A stretch of 64,000 nt of DNA. It comes from CAVQRC01 sp963715045. GTDB lineage: Bacteria; Planctomycetota; Planctomycetia; Pirellulales; Lacipirellulaceae. The notes below the pieces were generated by a model. The model was not told the DNA's origin. It ran no database searches and worked only from the letters and a program-made list of their open reading frames with translations. Where the stretch lies: NCBI GenBank assembly GCA_963715045.1, contig CAVQRC010000025.1, positions 1 through 64,000 of the forward strand, given 5' to 3'. This document shows, piece after piece, positions 37,607 to 48,451 of this stretch; the first letter of the stretch is position 1; each line of letters opens with the position of its first letter. The position numbers and the translations under genes are program-made.

Positions 37607-40600
37607 CTACCTTCGTCGGGCGTGTCGATGGGACACATGGTTGGAGGAAGACTCACCGCGAGCGCCTCCGAATGCCCGCATCAGCCCCCAGAACCTGGCG
37701 AGCATGGATTGGGGCCTGAGGTCTTCTGTATCGTCTCCCGGTCGCGCGGTCTCATCCGAGTCGCGATCGTACTCATCGCGTCTGGAGACGAACTTTTCCG
37801 TATCGGGTCGGTCGTGGTTTCGTTGCTGGTGGACCGGATCGACTTGACTATCGATCTCGTGCACATCACCGAAGTGGACGTCTTTGAAGAGGTTTGCGGG
37901 CTGTTCGTCGCCACCGTGATGCGGGAGGTATTCGGCCTCGGGAACGGGCCGGATTTCCTCAGGCTTGATGGCTCCTTCCCTCAGCGCTTCCTGCAGCAGG
38001 AGATCGGAATCGACGAGTGTGTCTTCAATTTCTTCCGTGGATCGAGGATCGAAGACGGGGATTTCGGCCTCGACTTCGACATCGACGTCGGCTTTGACAA
38101 CGGCCGTGTCGGCAAGTACTTCTTCGCGGTCCAGGACCGAGTCGGCGAATTGAAAGTACTCGACTTCGGAAACGGTATCGGTACCGTCGATCCCTCTGAG
38201 GTCGCGTACAGTGTACGTGCCGTTGTCACTTCTCGTAATCTCGTAGTCGCGACGATTTCCACTGAAGAGCGCGGTATCCACGCCTTCGCCGCCGAACAGT
38301 CGATCGTCACCCGCTCCACCGCTGAGCGAGTCGTTGTCTTGCCCCCCCAGGAGGACGTCATCGTGGCCCCCCGCCCGCGAGCGTATCGTCTCCGCGTCCG
38401 CCCTGAAGCAGATCTTCGTCCGGCGTGCCAGACAGTCGCTCGCCCACCTGATCGGTCACGGTGACCGTAAAGGACTTTTCGCGTTGGTGGCCGAGCGAGT
38501 CCGAGACCGTGATCGAGACGGTGTGACTTTGGTGCGCTTCGTGGTCGAGGGACGCCCCCTCCGCGACGACGATCTGGCCCGTATCGCGGCATCGATCGCG
38601 AACCGGCCGTCCGCATCGTCGCTCAACGCAAACTGCAGCGTTTCGCCCGCGTCGGGGTCGCTCGCCGAAGCGGTACCGACCACCGTCCCGGCGGGTGAGT
38701 TCTCGGCCACGGTTGTGCCACTGAACACGAGATCTTCGATCGCTTCGTTGACATCGCCCACGCCGATCGTGAACGATTCTTCAAGTTCGTGGCCTGCCGC
38801 ATCGGTCACTTTCACCGTCACGGTGTGACTGGTGCCCGCTTCGTGGTCGAGGGACGCCCCCTCCGCGACGACGATCTGGCCCGTATCCGCATCGATCGCG
38901 AACCGGCCGTCCGCATCGTCGCTCAAGGCAAACTGCAGCGTTTCGCCGGCATCGGGGTCGCTCGCCGAGGCGGTACCGACCACCGTCCCGGCGGGCGAGT
39001 TCTCGGCTACCGTTCCGCCACTGAACACGAGATCTTCGATCGCTTCGTTGACATCGCCCACGCCGATCGTGAACGATTCTTCAAGTTCGTGGCCTGCCGC
39101 ATCGGTCACCTTCACCGTCACGGTGTGACTGGTGCCCGCTTCGTGGTCGAGGGACGCCCCCTCCGCGACGACGATCTGGCCCGTATCCGCATCGATCGCG
39201 AACCGGCCGTCCGCATCATCGCTCAACGCAAACTGCAGCGTTTCGCCCGCGTCGGGGTCGTTCGCCGAAGCGGTACCGACCACCGTCCCGGCCGGCGAGT
39301 TCTCGGCCACGGTTGTGCCACTGAACACGAGGTCTTCGATCGCTTCGTTGACATCGCCCACGCCGATCGTGAACGATTCTTCAAGTTCGTGGCCTGCCGC
39401 ATCGGTCACCTTCACCGTCACGGTGTGACTGGTGCCCGCTTCGTGGTCGAGGGACGCCCCCTCCGCGACGACGATCTGGCCCGTATCCGCATCGATCGCG
39501 AATCGGCCGTCCGCATCGTCGCTCAACGCGAACTGCAGCGTATCGCCGGCGTCGGGGTCGCTCGCCGAAGCGGTACCGACCACGGTCCCGGCGGGTGCAG
39601 TTCTCGGCCACGGTTGCGCCACTGAACACGAGGTCTTCGATCGCTTCGTTGACATCGCCCACGCCGATCGTGAACGATTCTTCAAGTTCGTGGCCTGCCG
39701 CATCGGTCACCTTCACCGTCACGGTGTGGCTGGTGCCCGCTTCGTGGTCGAGGGACGCTCCCTCCGCGACGACGATCTGGCCCGTATCCGCATCGATCGC
39801 AAATCGGCCGTCCGCATCGTCGCTCAACGCGAACTGCAGCGTATCGCCGGCATCCGGGTCGCTCGCCGAAGCGGTACCGACCACGGTCCCGGCGGGCGCG
39901 TTCTCGGCCACGGTTGTGCCACTGAACACGAGGTCTTCGATTGCTTCGTTGACATCGCCCACGCCGATCGTGAACGATTCTTCAAGTTCGTGGCCTGCCG
40001 CATCGGTCACCTTCACCGTCACGGTGTGACTGGTGCCCGCTTCGTGGTCGAGGGACGCTCCCTCCGCGACGACGATCTGGCCCGTATCCGCATCGATCGC
40101 GAATCGGCCGTCCGCATCGTCGCTCAACGCGAACTGCAGCGTATCGCCGGCATCCGGGTCGCTCGCCGAAGCGGTACCGACCACGGTCCCGGCGGGTGCA
40201 TTCTCGGCCACGGTTGTGCCACTGAACACGAGGTCTTCGATTGCTTCGTTGACATCGCCCACGCCGATCGTGAGTGTCTCTTCGTACTCAAACCCAGCCG
40301 AATCGGTCACTTTTACGGTTACCAGATGCTGCGGGACGGCTTCGTGATCGAGCACTGCACCCTCTGCGACGCGAATCTCGCCAGTGGCGGCATCGATTTC
40401 AAAGCATCCGTTTGCATCGTCGGTGAGTTCGAAACTGAACGTCTCATTCGGATCGGGATCCGTTGGCAGGGCTGTCCCGACGACAGTACCAGCGGATGCA
40501 TTCTCGGCAACGGTGCTCGAAGTCAATGTGACATCGGAAGGAGCAACGTTCCATCCGACTATGTTGCCGCCACCGCTCCAGGAACCGTCGAGTACGTGAG

Positions 40601-43600
40601 TCTCACCCGTGACGTGGATCGTTCCTCCTTCAAGTCGATAGAGGCTCGAGATCGTCAGATCGCCGTCGACCCATAAGTCGCCGTCGACGGTAATCGTACT
40701 GCCGTTGATTTCGACATCGCCAAAAGTCGTCGTGTTGGCCGAAACGACCGCATTTGCCTGAAGTACGACCGTCGCCCCGGTGGCGTCTACCGTGTTCCCG
40801 TTGTCCGCGTACGATCCCGAGATCTGGATCTGGTCGACCAGCGTCACGTCACCGCTCGGCTTGTCGATCGCCAGGTGCCGCAGTTCGCCCACCCCGCCGT
40901 TGGCCGAGATCGTCTGCGTGCCGGTACCGTCCAGCACGATCGTGCCGCTGCCGCCGATCGACGTATCGACCGTCGTCACGTTGCCCGAGACATGCACGTC
41001 ACCCGATTCCAACCGGTACAGGCTGGTGATCGTGAGGTCGCCTTCAACGTCCAATTCGCCCGTGACGGTGACCGTACCCGCGTTGAACGTCACATCGCCG
41101 AACGCCGTCCCGCTGGCATCGATCGTCGCATTCTCTTGAATTTCGACCGTCGCCCCGGTGGCGTCCACCGTGTTCCCGTTGTCCGCGTACGATCCCGAGA
41201 TCTGGATCTGGTCGACCAGCGTCACGTCACCGCTCGGCTTGTCGATCGCCAGGTGCCGCAGTTCGCCCACCCCGCCGTTGGCCGAGATCGTCTGCGTGCC
41301 GGTACCGTCCAGCACGATCGTGCCGCTGCCGCCGATCGACGTATCGACCGTCGTCACGTTGCCCGAGACATGCACGTCACCCGATTCCAACCGGTACAGG
41401 CTGGTGATCGTGAGGTCGCCTTCAACGTCCAATTCCCCCGTGACGGTGACCGTACCCGCGTTGAACGTCACATCGCCGAACGCCGTCCCGCTGGCATCGA
41501 TCGTCGCATTCTCTTGGATTTCGACCGTCGCCCCGGTGGCGTCTACTGTGTTGCCGTTGTCCGCGTACGATCCCGAGATCTGGATCTGGTCGACCAGGGT
41601 CACGTCACCGCTCGGCTTGTCGATCGCCAGGTGCCGCAGTTCGCCCACCCCGCCGTTGGCCGAGATCGTCTGCGTGCCGGTACCGTCCAGCACGATCGTG
41701 CCGCTGCCGCCGATCGACGTATCGACCGTCGTCACGTTGCCCGAGACATGCACGTCACCCGATTCCAACCGGTACAGGCTGGTGATCGTGAGGTCGCCTT
41801 CAACGTCCAATTCCCCCGTGACGGTGACCGTACCCGCGTTGAACGTCACATCGCCGAACGCCGTCCCGCTGGCATCGATCGTCGCATTCTCTTGGATTTC
41901 GACCGTCGCCCCGGTGGCGTCCACTGTGTTGCCGTTGTCCGCGTACGATCCCGAGATCTGGATCTGGTCGACCAGCGTCACGTCACCGCTCGGCTTGTCG
42001 ATCGCCAGGTGCCGCAGTTCGCCCACCCCGCCGTTGGCCGAGATCGTCTGCGTGCCGGTACCGTCCAGCACGATCGTGCCGCTGCCGCCGATCGACGTAT
42101 CGACCGTCGTCACGTTGCCCGAGACATGCACGTCACCCGATTCCAACCGGTACAGGCTGGTGATCGTGAGGTCGCCTTCAACGTCCAATGTCCCCCGTGA
42201 CGGTGACCGTACCCGCGTTGAACGTCACATCGCCGAACGCCGTCCCGCTGGCATCGATCGTCGCATTCTCTTGAATTTCGACCGTCGCCCCGGTGGCGTC
42301 CACCGTGTTGCCGTTGTCCGCGTACGATCCCGAGATCTGGATCTGGTCGACCAGCGTCACGTCACCGCTCGGCTTGTCGATCGCCAGGTGCCGCAGTTCG
42401 CCCACCCCGCCGTTGGCCGAGATCGTCTGCGTGCCGGTACCGTCCAGCACGATCGTGCCGCTGCCGCCGATCGACGTATCGACCGTCGTCACGTTGCCCG
42501 AGACATGCACGTCACCCGATTCCAACCGGTACAGGCTGGTGATCGTGAGATCGCCTTCAACGTCCAATTCGCCCGTGACGGTGACCGTACCCGCGTTGAA
42601 CGTCACATCGCCGAACGCCGTCCCGCTGGCATCGATCGTCGCATTCTCTTGGATTTCGACCGTCGCCCCGGTGGCGTCTACTGTGTTGCCGTTGTCCGCG
42701 TACGATCCCGAGATCTGGATCTGGTCGACCAGGGTCACGTCACCGCTCGGCTTGTCGATCGCCAGGTGCCGCAGTTCGCCCACCCCGCCGTTGGCCGAGA
42801 TCGTCTGCGTACCGGTACCGTCCAGCACGATCGTGCCGCTGCCGCCGATCGACGTATCGACCGTCGTCACGTTGCCCGAGACATGCACGTCACCCGATTC
42901 CAACCGGTACAGGCTGGTGATCGTGAGGTCGCCTTCAACGTCCAATGTCCCCCGTGACGGTGACCGTACCCGCGTTGAACGTCACATCGCCGAAACGACG
43001 TCCCGCTGGCATCGATCGTCGCATTCTCTTGGATTTCGACCGTCGCCCCGGTGGCGTCTACCGTGTTCCCGTTGTCCGCGTACGATCCCGAGATCTGGAT
43101 CTGGTCGACCAGCGTCACGTCACCGCTCGGCTTGTCGATTGCCAGGTGCCGCAGTTCGCCCACCCCGCCATTGGCCGAGATCGTCTGCGTACCGGTACCG
43201 TCCAGCACGATCGTGCCGCTGCCGCCGATCGACGTATCGACCGTCGTCACGTTGCCCGAGACATGCACGTCACCCGATTCCAACCGGTACAGGCTGGTGA
43301 TCGTGAGGTCGCCGTCAACGTCCAATGTCCCCGTGACGGTGACCGTACCCGCGTTGAACGTCACATCGCCGAACGCCGTCCCGCTGGCATCGATCGTCGC
43401 ATTCTCTTGAATTTCGACCGTCGCCCCGGTGGCGTCTACCGTGTTGCCGTTGTCCGCGTACGATCCCGAGATCTGGATCTGGTCGACCAGCGTCACGTCA
43501 CCGCTCGGCTTGTCGATCGCCAGGTGCCGCAGTTCGCCCACCCCGCCGTTGGCCGAGATCGTCTGCGTGCCGGTACCGTCCAGCACGATCGTGCCGCTGC

Positions 43601-44823
43601 CGCCGAACGACGTGTCGACCGTCGTGACGTCGCCCGCCACGCGGAGGCTTCCGCCCTGCAGTTGGTACAGGCCCTGGATTGTCACGTTTCCATCGACTTC
43701 GAGATCTCCGTCGAGCGTAAACGTACTCGCATTGATGACGAGGTCATCGAAGGGACCGTCGGCAGCCGAAAGCATCGTATTGCCGGTGACTGTCGTGGTC
43801 GGGATATCGGTGACTTCAATGTGAACGATTTCGTCGTATTCGTTGCCATCCGAATCAGTGACCGTGACCGTGATGTCGTGTCCCTGATCCGATTCGAAGT
43901 CGAGCTCGGCTCCGGTTGCGACGCGGATATCGCCGGAGTGGGCATCGATTTCGAAGCGTCCGTCGGCATCGTTCGCGAGCGTGTAGGTCAGCGTATCGCC
44001 GACATCCAGATCGGTCCCGGCAGCCGTTCCGACGATCGTACCGGCCTCGGCGTTTTCGGTCACGACACCACCGGAGAGCGTGATATCGACCGGTGCGACA
44101 TTGGTGTCGACTGTTCCATCGGCGAATTGCAGGTTATCGACGTTGTCGTAGTTGATCGTGAACGAATCGCCACCAGGCGTTGTTTCAACGGTGACGGAGT
44201 CGACGGTCACCGTGGCATCGCTGCTGTTGAAGTTCGACAGGTCGATCGTGTTCGTGCCGCCGTTTCCATCGACGGTAGTAGGTACTTCCGCTCGTTGGCT
44301 GGGCGAAGGCGAACGTGTCGTCGTGTTCAGATCCGATGACACCTTCGATAGAGTCGAGGGTATCGATTCCCTCGTCGCCGACGTTCTGGGCCAGTCCGTC
44401 GAGCGTCACATCGACGGAGACCGGGCCGGTTGCCGTGGAATAGTCTGCGACATCATGCCCCTGTCCACCGCTGAGCAGATCGTCGCCTGCCCCGCCGGCG
44501 AGGATATCGTCATCTGCTTCACCGAAGAGTTGATCGTCACCTTCGCTTCCGAACAGCGAATCGTCGCCAAGATCTCCGAAGAGTTGATCATCCCCCGCGA
44601 GCCCGTCGAGCACATCATCAGCCGCATCGCCGGTGCCGATATCATCGCCGGCCGTTGCGTCCGGGATCGCCTCGCTGGTATCGGCGTCGACCCAGGTTGC
44701 CGAAAGGAGAATCCGCGGTTCGAGCGTTTCGGTTTCGAACCGCAGCTTGTTCTCGCCTCCTTGAGGGACGGCAGGTTCGGACTTCTGGTTCGGATCTTGT
44801 TCTGTAGGCGTGCTCACCGTCAT
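37607..44823 (-). CDS. Giant LEPR-XLL adhesin with RTX, cadherin and beta-repeat domains, several frameshifts
   Basis: One gene of about 2,400 residues once six or more indels are repaired (near 44285, 42990, 42950, 42187, 39597, 38590, 38365). The N-terminus has the planctomycete motif LEPRILLSA at residue 34, typical of giant exported proteins. RTX-type calcium repeats follow (DQLFGDLGDDSLFGSEGDDQ), one cadherin-like domain, eight 126-residue beta repeats (LTITSLYRLESGDVHVSGN), six 100-residue cadherin-like repeats (SDPDAG, LSDDADGRFAIDADTGQIVV), a second RTX block (DNDSLSGGAGDDRLFGGEG) and an acidic tail ending in basic residues. It should be calcium-dependent and adhesive at the cell surface. 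It sits between a HlyD adaptor and gspG. Confidence 0.9.
38460..40550. repeat. 300-bp tandem repeats (cadherin-like units) inside the adhesin gene
   Basis: Boundaries recur at about 38753, 39053, 39353, 39654, 39954 and 40254 (GACATCGCCCACGCCGATCG), spaced 300 or 301 bp. The four central units are nearly identical at the DNA level; the outer ones are diverged. A one-base difference in the third spacing is a frameshift near 39597. Confidence 0.9.
40771..43797. repeat. 378-bp tandem repeats (beta units) inside the adhesin gene
   Basis: The start GTCGCCCCGGTGGCGTC recurs at 40771, 41149, 41527, 41905, 42284, 42662, 43042 and 43420, spacing 378 bp with three off by one or two. The six inner copies are almost identical, including synonymous sites, so the array was recently expanded or is being homogenised. 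The 379- and 380-bp steps are indels (CCCCC for CCCC at 42187 and 42950; an extra base near 42990). Confidence 0.92.
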
Positions 44824-44915
44824 CTCTCGCGGGCTGTGGACAAGGGCAATCAGCGGAGCGCCTGGTCAGCACCGGGCACGTGCCGCATTCACTTGGAGTG
44901 AGGAGTCAAGCGCCG

Positions 44916-45863
44916 TCATGGCCGCGATGGGGTTTTCAGCCGGGCGGCAAACCCGGCCGGCAATTCGAGATGCCGGTTCTCGATTTCAAAGACGCAGCGA
45001 AAGGTTTCGGTGGCGGCGTCGACGATCGGTTCGGTCGACACGAGCCGCGCTGGCAGCTCCCGATTGAGGGGTGCCTGGGCAGCGAGGGTGTAGCTGCGGC
45101 TGAGTTCCAGTTGGTTAAAGAACTGAATCGGAACGTTCATTTCGACGACCAGCGTCGAGAGATCAGCGAGCGTCATCAGCGGTTCACCCGCTTTGACGGT
45201 TTGTCCGACTTTGGCCCGGAGGCGAATCAGGCGCCCGCGAAATGGCGCCGCGACGGTGTGCAGGGCGAGCCTTGCCTGTTCGAGTTCGAGTTCGGCACGC
45301 GCTTCGCGATTTGCTTCACGAGCCTGTTTAAGGGCGGCCTGAGCTTGTTCCACGCGGCTGCCGGCCTCGTCCAGTTCAAGTTCCGAGGCGGCCTGTTGCT
45401 GAAACGCTTCTTCGACTCGTTGTTGAAAGCGAATCGCCCAGCGGAGTTCGCCTTTCGCGCGGCTGAGTTGTCCAGTTCGCTGAGCAACCGCTGAGGCGAT
45501 GTCCAGGGCGGCTCTGGCTACCCGATCGTCCAGTTCCAGCAGCGGTTGTCCTGCTTGGACATCGTCCATTTCGGCGACGGGCAGCCGCATTACGACCCCG
45601 TCCAGAGGAGCGGCCAATTCGACAAGGCGAGCTGATTCGGCGATTCCCGGGAGCATCTCGACGACATCAAGAGCACGGTCGGAGCCGAGCCCCAGTGCAG
45701 CGACCGAATTGGACGGAAGCGGCCTGTCATCGCCGGGACTGGGGTCGAGGGCATCGCTGGCAAGGGTCGCATTCCCTGCAGCTGCCAGCAACGCGACGAA
45801 CACGGGTCCCTTTCGTCCCAGCAGAGCGAGAGATCGTGGTTTTCCAGCGAGCCAATGACCCAT
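44916..45863 (-). CDS. HlyD-family periplasmic adaptor
   Basis: About 315 residues from the ATG at 45863, which begins a signal or anchor (LLGRKGPVFVALLAAAGNA); a TTG at 45884 adds seven residues. The adaptor core is present: the first half of the lipoyl domain (LAAPLDGVVMRLPVAEMDDV, then QAGQPLLELDD), a helical hairpin, and the second half (VAAPFRGRLIRLRAKVGQTV, AGEPLMTLADLSTLVVEMN). Such proteins bridge an inner-membrane pump to a TolC channel. It is divergent from the TolC-like gene and lies 92 bases upstream of the adhesin, on the adhesin's strand. Confidence 0.88.
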   Translation of the reverse strand: MGHWLAGKPRSLALLGRKGPVFVALLAAAGNATLASDALDPSPGDDRPLPSNSVAALGLGSDRALDVVEMLPGIAESARLVELAAPLDGVVMRLPVAEMDDVQAGQPLLELDDRVARAALDIASAVAQRTGQLSRAKGELRWAIRFQQRVEEAFQQQAASELELDEAGSRVEQAQAALKQAREANREARAELELEQARLALHTVAAPFRGRLIRLRAKVGQTVKAGEPLMTLADLSTLVVEMNVPIQFFNQLELSRSYTLAAQAPLNRELPARLVSTEPIVDAATETFRCVFEIENRHLELPAGFAARLKTPSRP

Positions 45864-46187
45864 ATCGGAAGCAGCCCCATCCAAAGTCGTAACGAGCGGG
45901 GAGTCTTCCGTTACCCTCTCCGTTCAAACTTAGCTCATGATTCACTGTGGCTGCGGAGTGGAAGGACAAGGTCGACCAAGCCGATTGTGCCGGTCGTACG
46001 GGTAGCATCGCTGGGAAGAGTTGCACGCTTCTGGTCAAAGATGAGTCCTGTGCCGTGTCGAATGACGTTTTACCGGTCTGCGCGAACCGAGTGGTTGGGC
46101 GTGCGCCGAAGGCAGGGAAGATGAGGACTCCCAAGGTCCTATGGATGGGGCATGCAACAGGACTCCCAGTTGTCGCGTAGCAGCGCG
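45864..46187. other. Divergent intergenic region between HlyD and TolC-like genes
   Basis: About 320 bases with no credible gene; should hold the promoters of both transcripts. No clear -35/-10 pair or operator was identified by eye. An in-frame ATG at 46152 could lengthen the TolC-like protein by 12 residues. Confidence 0.4.
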
Positions 46188-47885
46188 ATGACCTCGCCGA
46201 CCCTTGCGTCGGAGAGGACTGTGGAGATATGCGCTGGCCGCAGGACGTCCTGCGGCTGGTGGGCGCTGTTGTGCGCCGCTTGCCTGGTGTCAGGCTGCAA
46301 GGTGGGGCCGGATTTCAAGCCCCCTGCCCCGCCGCCGCTGAAGGGCGTGTTCGAGCAAAGTGCGCCCGGCGAGACCCTTCCTCGCGAGAATCTGGCTTCC
46401 TGGTGGATGGCGTTCGGCGATCCGGTTCTCGACGACCTCGTGCGCGAAGCCTACCGCAACAACCGCAATCTTCGCGAGGCGGCTCTACGGGTCTGCGAGG
46501 CACGTGCAAGAGTCGGAGTTGCCCGCGGTGAGTGGTTTCCCCAGTTCGACGCGATCGGTCAGGAGTCGTTTCGCGACATCAGTGAAAATGCTTCCCCCTT
46601 CGTGTCGAGTGCTCCCCGGCGGGGTGGTTTCAACTTCTACTCGCTCGGCTTCGACTCCACCTGGGAGATCGACCTGTTCGGAAAAATCGCCCGCACGGTC
46701 GAGGCCTCGTCGGCCGAATTCTGGGCCGAACGGGATGCGTTTCGCGACGTTCAGATTACGCTCCTGGCAGATGTCGCTTCGAACTATGTCGTCACCCGTG
46801 TACTCCAGCAGCGTTTGGAGATCGCCCGCCGTAATCTGAAGTTGCAGGAGAACACCCTCGAGCTCGTCAGACGTCGTGGAGAGTCGGGACTTGCTGGACA
46901 ACTCGATCAGGCGCAGGCCCAGACGACAGTGAGTTCGACAGCCGCGACGATCCCAACGCTCCTCCAGCAACAAATCGAAGCGACGAATCGACTGGCGGTG
47001 CTGCTGGGGCGGGTTCCCAGCCGCGAAGTCGCCCGTCGGGTAGGAGAGGGTTCTCTCCCCGAAGCCAGAGACGTTCTCGGTGTGGGTGTGCCGGCCGATC
47101 TGCTTCGTCGCCGGCCCGATATCCGTCGGGCCGCAGCCGAGGTCGCGGCCGCCACGGCTCGAATCGGTGTGATCACGGCCGAGAAGTATCCGGTGGCCAC
47201 GATCCGGGGCACGATCTCGGTCGACAGCCGACTGCTCGCGACCCTGTTTACCGACGCCAGCCTGGCCCACTCGATCGGACCGTCGATTCGCTGGAACGTG
47301 CTTAACTTCGGCCGCCTCAACAATGCGATCGCGGCCCAGCGGGCGGCCTGCCAGGCATCCTGCGTACGTTACGAGCAGACCGTACTCGTGGCGGTCGAAG
47401 AAGTCGAGAACGGTTTGGCCGCGTTTCACAATGAGCAGCTACGCGTGGCCGAGCTGGCCCGCGGCGTCGAAGCGGCCAAGCTTGCGGTCCGCGTCAGTGC
47501 GGTCCGCTACGAACGGGGCCTCGCGAGCTTCCAACGCGTGGTCGATACGCAGCGGCAACTCCTGACTCTCGAAGATCAATACGCCACGAGTCGCGGAACC
47601 GTCCTGCTGAATCTGATCCGCGTCTACAAAGCACTCGGCGGTGGCTGGACTCCTCCTGGAAGTACCAGGGCCTCTGACTGCCTCCCGTCGGTCAATTCGC
47701 GATTTGCGACACCGCAAAACGGTCGACCTGTCGAACCTGCCGACGCCCGAGCCGATCTTCCCCCGCCCGTTCCCGCCGCCCGACTGTTTGACCCCCCAGA
47801 GCCCCCCCGCCACACGGCGAGCCTGTTCCCCCGGGTGCAGGAACGGGCTTGTTGGTGTCGTGGAAGCGGCCCGGGCTTCGAATGA
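46188..47885 (+). CDS. TolC/NodT-family outer-membrane efflux lipoprotein
   Basis: About 565 residues. A lipoprotein signal (WWALLCAACLVSGC, then KVGPDF, the NodT-class hallmark) precedes two OEP repeats: WWMAFGDPVLDDLVREAYRN, NRNLREAALRVCEARARVGV, and VGVPADLLRRRPDIRRAAAE with VRYERGLASFQRVVDTQRQ near the end. It would form the outer-membrane tunnel for the adaptors nearby. After the normal family end (YKALGGGWTPPG) there is a 70-residue Pro/Arg-rich tail of no known fold, whose stop codon lies in the first bases of a dispersed repeat; the tail may be non-functional or the result of an upstream indel. Confidence 0.9.
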   Translation: MTSPTLASERTVEICAGRRTSCGWWALLCAACLVSGCKVGPDFKPPAPPPLKGVFEQSAPGETLPRENLASWWMAFGDPVLDDLVREAYRNNRNLREAALRVCEARARVGVARGEWFPQFDAIGQESFRDISENASPFVSSAPRRGGFNFYSLGFDSTWEIDLFGKIARTVEASSAEFWAERDAFRDVQITLLADVASNYVVTRVLQQRLEIARRNLKLQENTLELVRRRGESGLAGQLDQAQAQTTVSSTAATIPTLLQQQIEATNRLAVLLGRVPSREVARRVGEGSLPEARDVLGVGVPADLLRRRPDIRRAAAEVAAATARIGVITAEKYPVATIRGTISVDSRLLATLFTDASLAHSIGPSIRWNVLNFGRLNNAIAAQRAACQASCVRYEQTVLVAVEEVENGLAAFHNEQLRVAELARGVEAAKLAVRVSAVRYERGLASFQRVVDTQRQLLTLEDQYATSRGTVLLNLIRVYKALGGGWTPPGSTRASDCLPSVNSRFATPQNGRPVEPADARADLPPPVPAARLFDPPEPPRHTASLFPRVQERACWCRGSGPGFE

Positions 47886-47930
47886 CTAAGGACGAATGAC
47901 TAGGGAATTCCCAATGACGAATTCCCATCA
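47881..47930. repeat. TGACTAA-type repeat, member 5
   Basis: AATGACTAAGGACGAATGACTAGGGAATTCCCAATGACG and a short tail. The first TGA is the stop codon of the TolC-like gene. The inner GGGAATTCCC is a perfect palindrome. Followed 25 bases later by the hairpin at 47955. Confidence 0.7.
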
Positions 47931-47954
47931 AAGAGTGTGGCCCAACGACCCATT

Positions 47955-47973
47955 AAAGACCCCTGGGGTCTTT
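47955..47973. terminator. Perfect hairpin, terminator-like
   Basis: AAAGACCCCTGGGGTCTTT, nine-base arms around one T, then TTGGGGGA. It has the same core and the same trailing bases as the hairpin at 4903. It lies 70 bases beyond the TolC-like stop, so a termination role on the plus strand is plausible. The repeated use suggests a dispersed element. Confidence 0.5.
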
Positions 47974-48451
47974 TTGGGGGAATCGAAAACAGAACCGCAC
48001 CTCGCCAATACTGGTAATCGCAAAGCAACACGCGACTGGCGGTTCGCCGATGGCAAAGACCCCTGCGAGCTTGCTCGCGGGTGAATCAGGTCCTTGGCTA
48101 GTCGTTGGTGGGGCTGCCTGGGATCCCCACTGGGCGTCGGCGTCGAACTCTGCTCCTCATCGAAATACTCCAGACAAGGCGAAAACCTGGTCGGCTTCGC
48201 CGCCAAAGGTCTATCGAACTCGTCGTTCGCGAAGCGAACGACGAGCATCCTCATGGTCCTGATTCTTTCCTGGTCCATGGTGACGCGAGTTCGAGAGGAT
48301 TTTTCGCCGCGTCCTAGCCAGAGACCTCGTTCACCCCCGTGCAAGCACGAGGGGGTCTCACTGCGAACACGTTCCATTCCCGTTCGTTCCCTAGACGCTC
48401 AGGGCGAGCGGCTGAAGAACACCGAAGTTGTTCTTGAGTCGTCCCTAAGCG
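47974..48451. other. Intergenic region with hairpins between convergent genes
   Basis: No gene supported. A perfect 12-base-arm hairpin lies at 48219-48245 (CTCGTCGTTCGC, loop GAA, GCGAACGACGAG). A GCGAGC/GCTCGC stem is near 48068-48081. Similar TTCGC/GCGAA hairpins recur at 62097. These may be repeats or terminators of the two converging transcripts. Confidence 0.55.

Noticed and set aside
40875..44339. Long plus-strand frames opposite the adhesin gene
   Set aside because: Mirror frames of the repeats; the minus strand has the LEPR, RTX and cadherin domains.
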